Of a stretch of DNA of 64,000 nucleotides, positions 35,738 through 46,610 are shown piece after piece. Position 1 is the stretch's first letter. Each line of letters begins with the position of its first letter. The DNA is from Alentia gelatinosa (Eukaryota > Annelida > Polychaeta > Phyllodocida > Polynoidae): positions 48,032,723 through 48,096,722 of the forward strand of contig OX465584.1 of assembly GCA_950022655.1 (NCBI GenBank). Direction: 5' to 3'. The position numbers and the translations under genes were made by a program. Under the pieces are notes generated by a model. It searched no databases and was not told where the DNA came from. It saw nothing but the letters and a program-made list of their open reading frames with translations.

Positions 35738-37965
35738 AAGGTCAGTGTTGGTGGAAGGAGCATGTGTGGCTAGGTTAGTGATAGTGTTAGCTGTAACTGA
35801 TAATGTATGTTGAGGGGACTGTCAGTAAACCTTTTTTGTTTTTATCTATATGTCTGTATGGCTACACCCGCATAGATAGTTACAGTTAGAGATCTATCTA
35901 CGGCACACGCCCAGTAAGACACAATGTATGCGTAGATACTCGTCAGATATGTCCCCTACGCTGTCTACGCGGGCGCCCAATATGGACGTATGTGAATGAA
36001 AACATTAGTAGACACAGCCTATACGGGCTTCCACGGCATGGCATAAAGATTAATAAACGCCAATTTTCGTCCTTTTTTTAGCTGTGAATAAAAAAACAGA
36101 GCCATCCAGGAGCCCTCCACAACCTATTTACACATCTAGAGGATTGAGGGGTTAGTCCAAATAATGCAATGATTTAATTACTATTTAATCAATAAAAGAT
36201 AGTATAGACCGCATTAGCGTTATGTCATTCTACCCGCTGGAGCAGGCTTCCCCCACGCCCTGGTGCCAAACATTGGGATATCCCTTCTTAAGTGCGGGTA
36301 TCGGCAATCGCCAACATAACAATTCACAGCGGTTCACAGCATTTCATTTCCGTAGCATACATAACTGTTCTATGGCATTAGATAGGATGTATCATATGAT
36401 ATCTTTCTCCTGATTGAGCACCTTGGTGTTGTCACCCTTTAAATTATTCAAAGAACAACTTGACACAGTCATTGGGACTGGACTGCTGGGTTGGCACCAA
36501 AATTACGAAACCAAATACGGGTTTAGCTAGCTTGACTCATGCCACCGACAATACCAATTCTCCAGTCACAGCAGAGTTCTAAAAGATATATTCCCTGTTG
36601 AATTCATTCTCAATCATCTTAAATTTGCTGGTGTATAACTGAAAACGTTCATTATCAGAAGGCGCCAGACTCGCTACAGCACCGTGTAGGATGATGAAAT
36701 ATCAAATAAATAAATGAGTGTGTTGCCAATACTGTTTTACCCTGACGAATTTACTCGTAAAGTACAAACAAAACCAAGATATCTTTTTTACATCCAAACC
36801 CCAATGGCGTTAAGTTCTACCACTCAGGCTTCTTATAAGTATTCAATATGGTTGTGAGACATTACCAAATTATGTCTGTATCTTTTCCTTTTCCAGCTTG
36901 ACGATAATTTTAGAAGTAACTGACTGTAAATGTAGCATCACTTTTGTAAATTTCTGTAGTTTGCTTTAATGTAAATAGCTTTGAATGTTTGTTGCATTTA
37001 AGTATTTGGGAGTTTGGAATTCATATCAAGATCCACCCAAGATCCTAACGAAAAATGTATGGCTTAATTATAGATCACATGTACATAGTGCACTGTGGAT
37101 TGAAGGACAACTAAGAAGACTAACATTGTAACTTGTATCTACTCTTAAATGTAAATTATATATCCATTGCATTTTCATAGGGAACAAGATCCTTAACTCT
37201 GCATGGCCTCTCAAAAGATCTTCCCTGACATGATTGATTGGTATAATAAGAAGAATACATCATGTGTGGGTGGAATATGCAAGTAGGAAGTATCATGTTA
37301 TTGGTAATGTGTGATAGAATGCCCTTGCTATAAAACGATGCTTGAGTTTTCACATAGATGTATTTATGAGAAAGACAATAAATATTGATTTATTTCAATT
37401 TATGGCGAGAAAGTTTTCGTTTATTCAGTTGACGTTAATTGAAAAATGTGATACGAATATTTCAAACATATGTAAAAGTTTGTGAATTAGAATTAAATAG
37501 AGAGGTAGAAATTATATCGGTGCAGTTTGTGTGATAATTCAGTGAGATGAAGTCAGTTAAAGTGTGTGTTCCATTGACCCGACGAAAATGTAACATCACC
37601 GGGAGTGTGCTTATGATCTTTACAGTGTTCAAACCCACAGCCTACGAGGAAAATAGTGCCAACTGACGTACTGTCCCCTTAACCAGGGTTTTCAGTCTGC
37701 CGATAGTTAGTCTATGTAGTATACCTTCATATAGGTGGAAATATGGCTTAGAGACACCTCTATAACCACACAGGCACCCCACAAACGCCTACATGACGCC
37801 TACAGGAGCTTACGTAAGCTGCTGCCTGATTTCTGATTGCCTAGACACTAGTCTACCCGTGCCACACACACCATAATTAAACACTTTAGATATCCACAAT
37901 GCTGTTCCCACATTGTCCCATCAGATTTAATAAGATATCCCTATAAGTGGGGTTAGGTATCATTC
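35738..37965. other. No gene supported
   Basis: Short frames only. 37660-37690 contains a CCCCTTAACCAGGGTTTT word, like the pogo/Tigger-type ends at 43855 and 52200, but no matching second end was found. Confidence 0.4.
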
Positions 37966-38109
37966 TTTATCTCACCCCAGATATTTTTTCTCCATAGACT
38001 TAACATTGGGAACTCGTATCTAACGCCCATAAGATATTTAGGAAAAATATCCAATGGGGGATAATGTCACAAATGTTAGCCTATTAGTCAATATTAAAGG
38101 TGAGATAAA
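37966..38109. mobile_element. 144-bp MITE with TIR TTTATCTCACC
   Basis: TTTATCTCACCCC at the left and GGTGAGATAAA at the right are inverted repeats. The internal CCATAGACTTAACATTG word is shared with the TTTATCCTACCCC family (23270, 49436), so the two are probably related. A large palindrome starts 5 bases after it. Confidence 0.65.
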
Positions 38110-38113
38110 TTCA

Positions 38114-38255
38114 GAAACCCATGAAAGTTTAGGGTCAGAGCTCGATCCCATCTCATTTGAATCACATAGTAATTCACACGGCCTCGCCTTGTGAATTACT
38201 ATGTGATTCAAACTCGATGGGATACGGGCTCAGACCCTAAACTTTCATGGGTTTC
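38114..38255. repeat. ~142-bp near-perfect palindrome
   Basis: The left arm GAAACCCATGAAAGTTTAGG with a following GTC pairs with the right arm GACCCTAAACTTTCATGGGT with a following TTC. The inner arms ATTTGAATCACATAGTAATT and AATTACTATGTGATTCAAA pair around a CGGCCTCGCC centre near 38184. Only a short middle part (GAGCTCGATCCCATCTC versus CTCGATGGGATACGGGCTC) carries mismatches. It could form a cruciform or a long RNA hairpin. Confidence 0.8.
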
Positions 38256-38276
38256 CTCTATAGTACTGAAATAACT

Positions 38277-38353
38277 GTCCCCTTAAGCGGGATGTCCCCT
38301 TAAGCGGGATGTCCCCTTAAGCGGGTTGGCCCCTTAAGCGAGGTGGCCCCTTA
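38277..38353 (+). repeat. 17-bp tandem repeat GTCCCCTTAAGCGGGAT
   Basis: Units start at 38277, 38294, 38311 and 38328, with a partial one at 38345; the last two have TTGG or GTGG variants. The CTTAAG palindrome and GCGGG word resemble pogo/Tigger transposon ends such as the one at 43855. Confidence 0.75.
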
Positions 38354-39002
38354 AATCGAAGTTAAGATAAACTCTTGATAGAAGAAAAAATTTCTGTGCC
38401 GAGCAAATTGTCCCCATCCTCAGGATGGTACCTTAAGCAGGGTGTGGGGTATTTGGGTGAAAGATGACTTATTTTAACTCTGATTATACAGACAACAACA
38501 ACCTGCAAGTGCTCTTCTAGATCACTGACTCCATGTGCTGCTCAGTTATGTATTTAAGGTCTCCCTACACAGGGTATCTATATTAAGGTCTCACAACACA
38601 GAGTATATATATAACACAGGGTTTGAGTGTGCGTGGTCGTTACTGTGGGTAGTGCTACCCTTACGCCCTGCATTACATCCAACCAGTACCTCTCCCAGTA
38701 CAGACTCTATGATGTTATTCTTTATCTTTAGAATTCTCACTTTCCTTAAACCAGTGGGAAAATAGTCTGCTAAAGTATGCATGTGTATCCTTGTGATCCA
38801 TTCAAAATGGTCAGTAGTATGGGTCCACTTTTTGTTATCAAAGACTTAAAATCAAATTGGTTTACCCCAAAAGGATATTTATGGCAATGGACTAATTTAG
38901 TTCAATGTATTAATGTGAGGGGGCACCACCGTAAGAGTCCTGGACTGTGTTAGGTCGAAAAGGCTTTCTGCCCTTATGTTTCCATGGGAATTCCATGATA
39001 AG

Positions 39003-39400
39003 TGAACAGGTTGGTGGGTGGGTAAGTTGGTATCAAAATCGGTGGATATGGAGGTTGGTAGGTTAGGAACTTGACAGCATGCAGCTTTATAAGTGAGCAG
39101 GCTACTGACTGGGCATGTTGGTTGGAAGGCAGGTTGGTGGATAGGTAGAATGGTTGATAGGCAGATTGGTGGATAAGTAGGGTAGTAGGTAGGCAGGTTG
39201 GTAGATGGGTAGGTCAGTAGGTGGGCAGGTTGGTAAGTCAGAAGGATGATATGTAAAACGGTGGGTGGGCGGGCAGGTTGTAGGTAGGTCAGTGGGCAGG
39301 GAGCTTGGTAGGTGAGGTGGTGGGAGGGTGCACAGGTTGATAGGTGGGCAGTCTGGTTTGTTGGCAGGTTGGTGCATAAATAAGTTAGTAGATGCATATG
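39003..39400 (+). repeat. GGTWGGTAGGT-type low-complexity tract
   Basis: About 400 bases of imperfect 4- to 12-base repeats such as GGCAGGTTGGTAGATGGGTAG. They open long Pro/Thr/Leu-rich frames on the - strand which are artefacts of the repeat. Confidence 0.75.
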
Positions 39401-39457
39401 GACAGGCTGGTAATCATAACAACAATTTAAAACATATTTTATCAGATATCATAACAT

Positions 39458-39570
39458 TTTTTTTGTAAAAGATTCTTTATTGAGCATAAGGATTACAATC
39501 TGATAGTATAACAAAAGGCTGGTCTTAACGGCATAGCCGTGATTATCATGGGAGATCAAAAATCTACATA
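39458..39570 (-). mobile_element. 3' end of a retroposon with terminal hairpin
   Basis: On the - strand, an ACGGCTATGCCGT hairpin is followed about 50 bases later by CAATAAAG and an A-rich end (TTTACAAAAAAAATG). The arrangement matches the other LINE tails in this window. The upstream part of the element is not recognisable. Confidence 0.4.
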
Positions 39571-40099
39571 CTTAAGTTTAGAAACATAACAATTTCACAT
39601 CAAATAGAGTTCTTCACACTCTGTGGTACGTGAACACCTTAAATACTATACATTCTGTATTTAAGAAAAGAAAAACAAGCTGCAAAGAATTCCATATATA
39701 TATTTTACCCGTACCTCGATTTTCATAATTTACTAGTGGTCAACTCGTTTGTAAGAAGACTTATTCTATTCAAACCAAGAATTTAGGTCACTGCGCTACT
39801 CAGGCGGTTTATGCGCAACTACTGCATCGCTTGATTTTATGTACTATCACTTCCTGCCCCAACAGTTGCAGTGTTGGGCACAGTAACTCAGTAAAAGAAA
39901 TGCACGTAGAGATATCAAATAAAGATTGAAATATCTGGAAAGACACGAGGAATACTTTGGAATCATTAAAAATTCATTAATCATTGATTCATTAGATATT
40001 CCGTTGGCTATGTTGGCAAAGCGAACGGAAGAGAGGTGCCAACAGCGATGAAGATATTGCAACGAGACTTACGACCGCTGTTAGTGCCGTTGTTTTGGT

Positions 40100-41580
40100 G
40101 CACCGCTCGTTATGGTGCCAAAACTAGTGAAACGGATGCCAGGTGTTGGGGATTCCAGAAAACGTATACGCAATAAGGGGGTGGGGGTAGTGGTGGGGGT
40201 CATGAGAAGTGTATGTTGTGCAACAGGTCAAATTTTTCCAAATAATCTGCATAGGTACTTTATAGATGGCCCCCATGTTTTGTTGTTTTGGGTCGTTTCT
40301 TTTCTTTTGCTTTTTTTTTATTAAAAACAATTTTACCCCCCTCCCCTCCGGCCATGTTTTATCATACAATCGTTATAATTGTTTGTCATGGAAATTAAAC
40401 CCCATACCCCCACCCCCACCCCGAAACTCACCCTTCTGCAACAGGTGAATTTTTAGACGGCCCCGTACGGTATAAGAGCCCCATAAGAAATGACCTGGAC
40501 ATGACCTATATATATCTCCAGAACTAGGTCAGCACTGATTTAACCACACGTGAAGTGATTCATCGCTGAGGAGTCTTCCTTGTCCCTGCTGGGTCTGTCA
40601 CGGTATTTTATGGAAGTCTCATTCAGATGACCACCACCACAGATCTGCACAGAGGGACCTGTGTGTTATTACCGTTACCTGGCGGCGGGTAAGTCTAGAG
40701 ATGGTTCGACAGGCATGCGGGGAGGGCCACTGATACGTGGCTAATACAAGACGAGACAGGTAGGTAGTTAGACAGGGTGTGTATATATAAGTTGAACCAC
40801 CTGTGTGAACAAATAGGGCCATGATCTGCGGTGCCGCTTTCCAATGTCAGTTTCCTATGCGCACCTGTGAACCGGAAATGACGAAATAAGGATATTCAAA
40901 ATAGTCGTCTCCTTTGTTTTGAAATGAACCAAGTTGTTTCTGAAGGAACGATCTGGTTTAGGCAAAGGCAGATATGGACAGCCTGTGTTGGCTGAGTAGT
41001 AGACTGAAGTGAAGTGAGGGGAAACAGCACTAGATCGGTCATGACACGATCCGCCAAGACCTCTGACCCCAAACTAATGAATATTCATGACCAGACCTAG
41101 GTGAGCCACACAGAAACCTTGGAGGTATTTTATGATACTGACAATCGTTAAAAGTGACCGTTTCCGTAGCATAGTTGAATTATCATACCTGCTTATATAT
41201 GGCACAGCTATATCAAAGTAGGTTATAGACCATCAGTGATCGTTTCAAACCAATAGGTTTATGCAACACTTTGTCTATGAAACACCTTTCTGACAAATTC
41301 TTTTGAGCGCGGGGTACACGCTCAGATACGCTGCCTAGGTTTAATAGGGAGAGGTTATAGACTCCCAGTATGCTACAAACACGATCCGAGTGCCAACTCT
41401 GTGACATCGGTATGCTGCAGAAGCACATGCCATTTTTATCTGATTTTAAGAATCATTTTCTTTACTGAGTATTTATGTTTACGTCGTTGTTCTTACAATG
41501 CCAGTATACATTTTCACCTGTTAGTGGACATTGCAGAGGTATTTCCTCTCTTGCTGATTAGCCTTAATCCGTCCCATTCT
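40100..41580. other. Intergenic, with a relative of the GGGGCCATC MITE
   Basis: 40140-40460 holds AGGTACTTTATAGATGGCCC and a GACGGCCCCG end, similar to the MITE at 1476, plus C- and G-rich runs. The rest has no supported gene. Confidence 0.4.
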
Positions 41581-41583
41581 ACC

Positions 41584-42068
41584 AATGAGGCCCACGTGGC
41601 ACTACCAAAACAGCCCACACTACTTGTATGGCCCACCTTACCAAAATGGCCAATATTACCAAAGTGGCCCACACTACTAAACAGCCCATGCTATTAAATC
41701 GACGGGACCGATCTTATTAAAATCGCCTACACTACTAAAATTGCCCATACGACTAAAATGGCCCATACAACTAAAATGGCCCACACTTCTAAATGGCCCA
41801 TGTTACTAGAATGGTAAATGCTACTTAGTGGCCCATGTTACTAAAATGGCCCATGTTACCAAAGCAGTCCATGCTATTAATACTGCCCTCACTACTAAAA
41901 CGTCCCATGCTACTCAGACGGCCCATACTACAATAACGGTTTATGCCACTAAAATAGCTCATGCTGTTAACATGGCCCACGCTACCAAAACGACCAACGC
42001 GACACTGCCAAAATGGCCCACATATCCAAAACGTCCCACTCTACCAAACTGCCCACTCCAAAAAACGG
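41584..42068 (+). repeat. ~20-bp minisatellite, AAAATGGCCCACACTACT
   Basis: More than 20 diverged units of the form (A)CTAAAATGGCCCAYRCTAC run through this stretch. Open frames of up to 122 codons are by-products, since the unit length is close to a multiple of three in places. Confidence 0.8.
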
Positions 42069-42230
42069 CTAGATACTTGGGAGAAACCAAACGAGAGTTA
42101 GTCGTGGTGTTGTTTATCGCACAATGGCAATTTCGCACATTACTGAGCGAGGCAAAGCCAAAAGCAGTGATACACGAAATTGCCGGAGTGCGATAAACAA
42201 TAACACGGCTAACTTGAGTTTGATTTAGAA

Positions 42231-42457
42231 TTTATCCTACCCCATCTGAATTACTTCAGCAATTTAAGAAATAACATAAAACTCACCGGTAATCAGTGAA
42301 GATTGCGTAACAATCCATAATGCGTGCTTGTTGATACTCTCAAATGACATCATTTGACAACTGTATCCCAGTGATAAATTTCATTTTCCTGCACTGTAGA
42401 CCAAATACAGTCCGCTAATGTTAAGCCTATGGCGTTTTTTATTAGGGGTAGGATAAA
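42231..42457. mobile_element. 227-bp MITE, TTTATCCTACCCC family, next to the C1GALT1 acceptor
   Basis: TTTATCCTACCCC (42231-42243) and GGGGTAGGATAAA (42445-42457) are perfect 13-bp inverted repeats. Near the right end AATGTTAAGCCTATGGCGTT is the reverse of the family's internal word. It ends 21 bases before the splice acceptor at 42478/42479. Confidence 0.8.
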
Positions 42458-42478
42458 CTTCCATCGTTCTCCTCTCAG

Positions 42479-42512
42479 ACAGGAGATGCTGGTGCGGCAT
42501 GGCTTTGTTTAA
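42479..42512 (+). promoter_or_regulatory. C1GALT1 5'UTR exon start and overlapping upstream ORF
   Basis: TTCTCCTCTCAG|AC at 42467-42480 is a good 3' splice site, so the start-codon exon probably begins at 42479 after a 5'UTR intron. An upstream ATG at 42486 opens an 8-codon frame that ends at 42512, overlapping the main ATG at 42499 in another frame. The main start (GCGGCATGG) has the stronger context, with G at -3 and +4. The short frame could lower translation of the main one. Confidence 0.5.
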
Positions 42513-42748
42513 GAGACTGACGACGGCGCACGAGTTCCTGCTGCTCTTCACGGGCTTCCTGCTCGGCGTGTCGGTGACGGTGACGCTGCTGAGTCCGTCC
42601 TACGACGTGAGCACGGCGCACACGCTGCAGCTGCCCCCGTCACACCGCCTCCTGGTGGGCGTGGACCTGCAGGACGGCCATGCCATCAGCAAGCAGTACC
42701 TGGCGCCGCGCAGCGACCTCCACTGGAACGACCACCACCACCACCGCC
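42499..42748 (+). CDS. C1GALT1: C1GALT1 coding exon 1: cytoplasmic tail, signal anchor, stem
   Basis: This is the N-terminal exon of core 1 beta-1,3-galactosyltransferase, a Golgi type II membrane enzyme. It encodes a short N-terminus MALFKRLTTAHE, then one membrane span FLLLFTGFLLGVSVTVTLL, then a stem with a His-run (DHHHHRR) at the 3' end. The donor is CGCC|GTACGT at 42748/42749, phase 1; exon 2 accepts phase 1. The exon is GC-rich. The identity rests on exon 2 and 3; the stem of this family is poorly conserved, so its link is supported by phase, strand and the signal anchor. Confidence 0.7.
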
Positions 42749-43549
42749 GTACGTCTCATAGAGAGTCAATGTGAAGCTGCTGAAACCACAGATACCCATT
42801 TACAAAAAAAACATTTCCGGTGGCCAGGAAGAACGAGGCATGGTGCTAAACCGATGGGGGTTTGAGACTAGACTTTTGTTTTTAGTCTCGTTTGTTACTT
42901 TTGAAGTGTAGTTTACTACTATCGTCTCTGAATAACTCCGTCTCGAAGCTACGATGACAGCTGTTAAGTTAAATATGGATCTAAAAGATTGGAGAATGAC
43001 ACATATAATCTCCAACCTACATAGTCAAAGTACTGAGTGCCTATATCCGGAAATGGTGTTTTGTAAATGGGTATCTATGGTTTCAGCGGATTCACTTTGG
43101 CTCCCTATCTTATAAATTTTTTCATGTTCTTTATTTATACTGAGCCTGATCAGTCAAAATAGACTGGTTTGCGTACGGACACAGTCATACAATGTTACAA
43201 TATATATCCATTTGGAAAATTAAATCTTTTGATACATATTTCTTCAAGGTATATTACAACAACATTTGAGTTCCTTGTATAGTCTAGCATTATTTGCTCA
43301 CAACTCAATATTTCGATCAGAAAACTATATCGGAGATAACACCCTTATACATGGAGTAATTATTAAGGTCTCCTCTGCTTATTATGGATCACGTCTTTTC
43401 CACGGTATTAACACAACATAGATAAAGTCTAAATATAAAATATATACTCCAATTTATACTGAATCAATATCCAAATAAACATTAATACTCAATATGCAAA
43501 TAATAGATATTCAAAATATTATAGTTAAGCATCATCCATCATATACAAA

Positions 43550-43760
43550 GTCCCCCTTCAAAATATAAGAGGCCATAGTAAACTACTACCCATTGTTTCT
43601 TAGTGGCCATAAACCACACCCATGGTTCCAAACCCTTTATCGAATTTCTAGGAATAGAAATTAACATTAATGACCATGGGTAAGAAATACAACAATTGAT
43701 GGATTTTGGATGGTTGGCTCTGTAAAACCTCAAGTTTGATGATGTAATACAATTGCTACC
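43550..43760 (+). repeat. Dispersed repeat, CCACTACCCATTGTTT family, copy 2
   Basis: GTAAACTACTACCCATTGTT, CCATGGGTAAGAAATACAAC and GGCTCTGTAAAAC appear in the same order as in the copy at 34555-34830. It lies in C1GALT1 intron 1. Confidence 0.6.
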
Positions 43761-43854
43761 GCCCGTGTATTACCATGCATTGTACCGAGGTTTATGGGAG
43801 TCTGTAGCCTATTACGTACGCAGCTCGATTTCTTACTTATTCGTTAATAGTGCA

Positions 43855-43935
43855 GTAAAACCCCGCTTAAGAGGGACAACCTCAATTCTGACCAAAGTGA
43901 CCCCTCAAGCGGGGTGCTCCCTCAAGCCGGTTTTA
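43855..43935 (+). mobile_element. Pogo/Tigger-like terminal sequence
   Basis: CAGTAAAACCCCGCTTAAGA then GGGACAACC resembles the inverted-repeat ends of pogo/Tigger transposons. It is followed by CCCCTCAAGCGGGGTGCTCC and AAGCCGGTTTTATAG, a roughly inverted partner, so a very short internally deleted element is possible. Confidence 0.4.
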
Positions 43936-43999
43936 TAGTCTGTTGATGGTTATTTAGTAAAGTATACCTATATAAATGTAGGAAACTCCGGCTATTAGA

Positions 44000-44790
44000 T
44001 AAAAGGTCTATTTTATGACTAATTCTAAGCAAATACATGGAAAATAAATAACAGTTGAGTAAGAAATATTTACAGCATTCAATGAATAGTTTGGGAGTCT
44101 CAGGTAGGCATTGAGGGTGGACTCGACTTTCTGCAGTCTAGCAGCTCTATGCTTGTTTACAGTACCGATGCAGTGCAAATAAAGCTTATGGATTGCTTGG
44201 TCCCAAATCTTATAAAGAAACGCTCTAAAATTCGTGCTTTTGTCCAGGATCATTCCCAGGTATCTATTAGAGGATACTCAAGAAAGAATATAATTTTTGG
44301 CAATGCAAAAATGTTATGTGCTGCTTGGTGCCATATATTACAGATTTAGTCTTTTCGGTATTTATTGTTGGGGCACCAAAATTGCAAGGAATCTAGATCC
44401 TGTTGTAGATCTGGTATGATGTCGTCACGGTCGGAGCCCGATCTGTATAACACGGTGTCGTCTGCATAGAGCAAGTGACAAGTCATCCGTCTATCCAGAC
44501 GATGCCTGATGCATGAGTCCAGGTCGTTGATATACAACAGAAATAACAGGGGGCCCAAAATTGATCCCTGTGGAACTCCGCAGCTGATCAATCTTGGGCC
44601 CAAGGCAACATCAGTTGCATTCATTAGCTGGTACCGATTTGATAGATAATCTGAGAACCAGGTGTGGAGATTTGAGGATATTCCAAGAAGGTGCCTTTTT
44701 TTTTAAAGTAAGGTTTTGCGGTCGATTGTCGAAAGCTTTTCTAATATCGATAAAATCTGAAGCGCACTGAGTCCATAACTACTGAGGCTC
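44000..44790 (-). pseudogene. Antisense LINE reverse transcriptase fragment in C1GALT1 intron 1
   Basis: On the - strand, DFIDIRKAFD (near 44745) is followed by GVPQGSILGPLLFLLYINDL (near 44575-44520) and LLYADDTVLY (near 44480-44450). These are RT motifs with the intact YADD box of a CR1/L2/Jockey-type LINE. A second frame (44253-44008) continues with YLGMILDKSTNF-like and IHKLYLHCIGTVNKHR segments, the thumb and C-terminal region. Stops and a frame change between them, and missing endonuclease and N-terminus, make this a dead fragment. It is opposite in direction to the host gene. Confidence 0.8.
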
Positions 44791-44893
44791 TGCCTCATTA
44801 GATTACTCTGATTACCAGAACTTATGGTGTATTTTCAGCAGCTACAGATATCGATGCAGTTCATTCTTGATATTCTATTGTTCTTCATTTCAA

Positions 44894-44900
44894 CAGCAGG
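44894..44900 (+). promoter_or_regulatory. NAGNAG tandem acceptor of C1GALT1 exon 2
   Basis: TTTCAACAGCAG|GTGGC contains two AGs three bases apart. Using the first gives exon 2 starting at 44897 (split codon C|CA then GGT); using the second gives 44900 (C|GT). Both keep the frame and change Pro-Gly to Arg at the stem junction. Confidence 0.6.
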
Positions 44901-45576
44901 TGGCAATTCAGTCGCTGACGTCCTGAGCAGTCGGGTGCGCGTTCTCTGCTGGGTGATGACGTCACCAGACACCATCATGTCACGTGCTCGCCACGTCAAG
45001 GCCACGTGGGGCAAACGCTGCAACGTGCTTCTCTTCATGAGTTCTGTAGCAGACGACATTTTACCTTCAATAGGTCTGCAGGTGCCAGAAGGGCGGGAAT
45101 TTCTCTGGTCCAAAACCAGAGCTGCCATGATACACATCGTCCACAACTACATCAACCAAGCTGATTGGTTCCTGAAAGCTGATGATGACACCTATGTCAT
45201 CGTCGAGAACCTACGTCATATGCTCAGGGACCATAACTCGAGTGAACTGCACTATTTTGGGCGGAGGTGGAAAACAGTGGTTCGCCCGCAGGGATATATG
45301 AGTGGTGGGGCTGGGTACGTGCTCAGCAAAGCCGCCATGTTGAAACTCGTCAATGTGGCATTCTCCTACCCGAAGCTTTGTAGTGACAGCCAGGAAGGAG
45401 TGGAGGATGTAGAGCTGGGAAACTGCTTGCAGAATGTCGGCGTTCCTGTAACAGACTCGAGAGACGCTGAGCTCCGCGAACGCTTCCATCCCTTTGACCC
45501 GATGGCCATGCTCATTCCTGGAATTATTCCTAGTGATAACTGGTACTTTGAATTCAACTACAATCCAACCAAACAG
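44900..45576 (+). CDS. C1GALT1: C1GALT1 coding exon 2: GT31 catalytic domain
   Basis: This exon carries most of the enzyme that transfers galactose from UDP-Gal to GalNAc-Ser/Thr, making the core 1 O-glycan in the Golgi. Clear family motifs in order: VRVLCWVMTSP, HVKATWGKRCN, LLFMSS, WFLKADDDTYVIVENLR (the DxD metal/UDP-binding motif), HYFGRRWK, GYMSGGAGYVLSKAA, EDVELGNCL, DSRD and FHPFDP. The donor CAG|GTTCGT lies at 45576/45577 in phase 0. The frame continues past it for about 35 codons only by chance. The total CDS is 1,140 bases (379 residues), close to the vertebrate length of about 363. The frame is intact, so the gene is probably functional. A C1GALT1-like paralogue cannot be excluded. 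Confidence 0.93.
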
Positions 45577-46397
45577 GTTCGTTCCTTCTATGTTTTAACA
45601 AGATTACAAACGATAACTCGCCTGTTTCAACAGTTTCGTTTGCAGGTTTGCATATCATTATATACCTGTGCATGGATGTCTCACACATGAGATAGATTCT
45701 GTTCATGTACATTGTGAAAAACTAATAGTTTGTGTGCTCTATGCCACATAACTTGTAAAATTGCGTTTGTCATGATTTTTAGGTATATATAATAATGAGA
45801 CATAGTGAGCGTGTGAATTACATCTGCAAAGTGTTGTTTTGGTTGGAAATATTTCCTATTCAAAACAACATGGAACAAATTCCATCCAGCCACACTAACC
45901 GTCTGCCTATGATACTATTTTACCTCTATGACCTAGACTTATCCCACCTAAAACCTATGGCATGGTTTATGGATATCCAAAGCATATGCTTGGACGGAAG
46001 GTGATTACCGCGTTTTGTCACATTTGACAATTGTTGAAAGGAGATTACAACAGTGGTTCTAGGCATGGCAGGCAGTGTCATTTTCAGGGTAGCAGGTTGC
46101 AATAGGAAGGCTCCAGCCACGTAATCTCTCTTCTTTAAATGGAATATGTAGCCTTTTGCTAAAGATTGATGGACACCAAAATTAAATTTTCCCCTTACTG
46201 ATACTATATCAATATCAATGAATTGCTAATATTTCTGCCAATGTAGAAGATGCTGACAAAAAGAATAATAGACTAACCTGGACATCCAAAAAGGAATCTT
46301 TAATTTCTCAAAAGATGTGTATTCATTTAGACCTCCTTCCCTTTTTTGTGAAATAATATAAATTGATGATTGGTAAAGTTATTTTTTTATATTTCAG

Positions 46398-46610
46398 GGG
46401 CCGGATTGCTGCAGTGATAACTCTGTGTCCTTTCACTACGTGGATCCTAACTGGATGTACATGCTGGAGTACTTTGTCTACCATCTCGTCCCTTACGGAG
46501 TTGAGCGAGATGGAGAGCCACACTCAGCTCAGTCACATGATCATCAGACCATGAAAGCACGACCACACAAAAAATCAGCGATGCCGGCCACAGAAATGGA
46601 CAAGCAATAG
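46398..46610 (+). CDS. C1GALT1: C1GALT1 coding exon 3: conserved C-terminus
   Basis: The acceptor is TTTATATTTCAG|GGGCC, phase 0. The exon begins [17 protein letters not shown], the Cys-Cys motif conserved near the end of core 1 galactosyltransferases, followed by [18 protein letters not shown] 35-residue hydrophilic tail with several His and Lys ends at the TAG at 46608-46610. A possible poly(A) signal AATAAA is at 46926. The tail is not conserved with anything I recognise. Confidence 0.9.
   Translation, partial: GPDCCSDNSVSFHYVDPNWMYMLEYFVYHLVPYGVERDGEPHSAQSHDHQTMKARPHKKSAMPATEMDKQ

Larger units (their letters stand above)
42749..44896 (+). other. C1GALT1 intron 1
   Basis: It holds a dispersed repeat at 43550-43760, a pogo-like end at 43855 and an antisense LINE fragment at 44000-44790. 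I see no other exon with a compatible phase. Confidence 0.6.

Noticed and set aside
38897..39397. Pro/Thr/Leu-rich frame of 166 codons on the - strand
   Set aside because: It is the translation of a GGTAGGTTGG tandem tract; several frames are open for the same reason.
41828..42196. 122-codon + strand frame
   Set aside because: It is produced by the 20-bp minisatellite; the repeated A-T-K/H-A-T pattern is the repeat unit, not a protein family.
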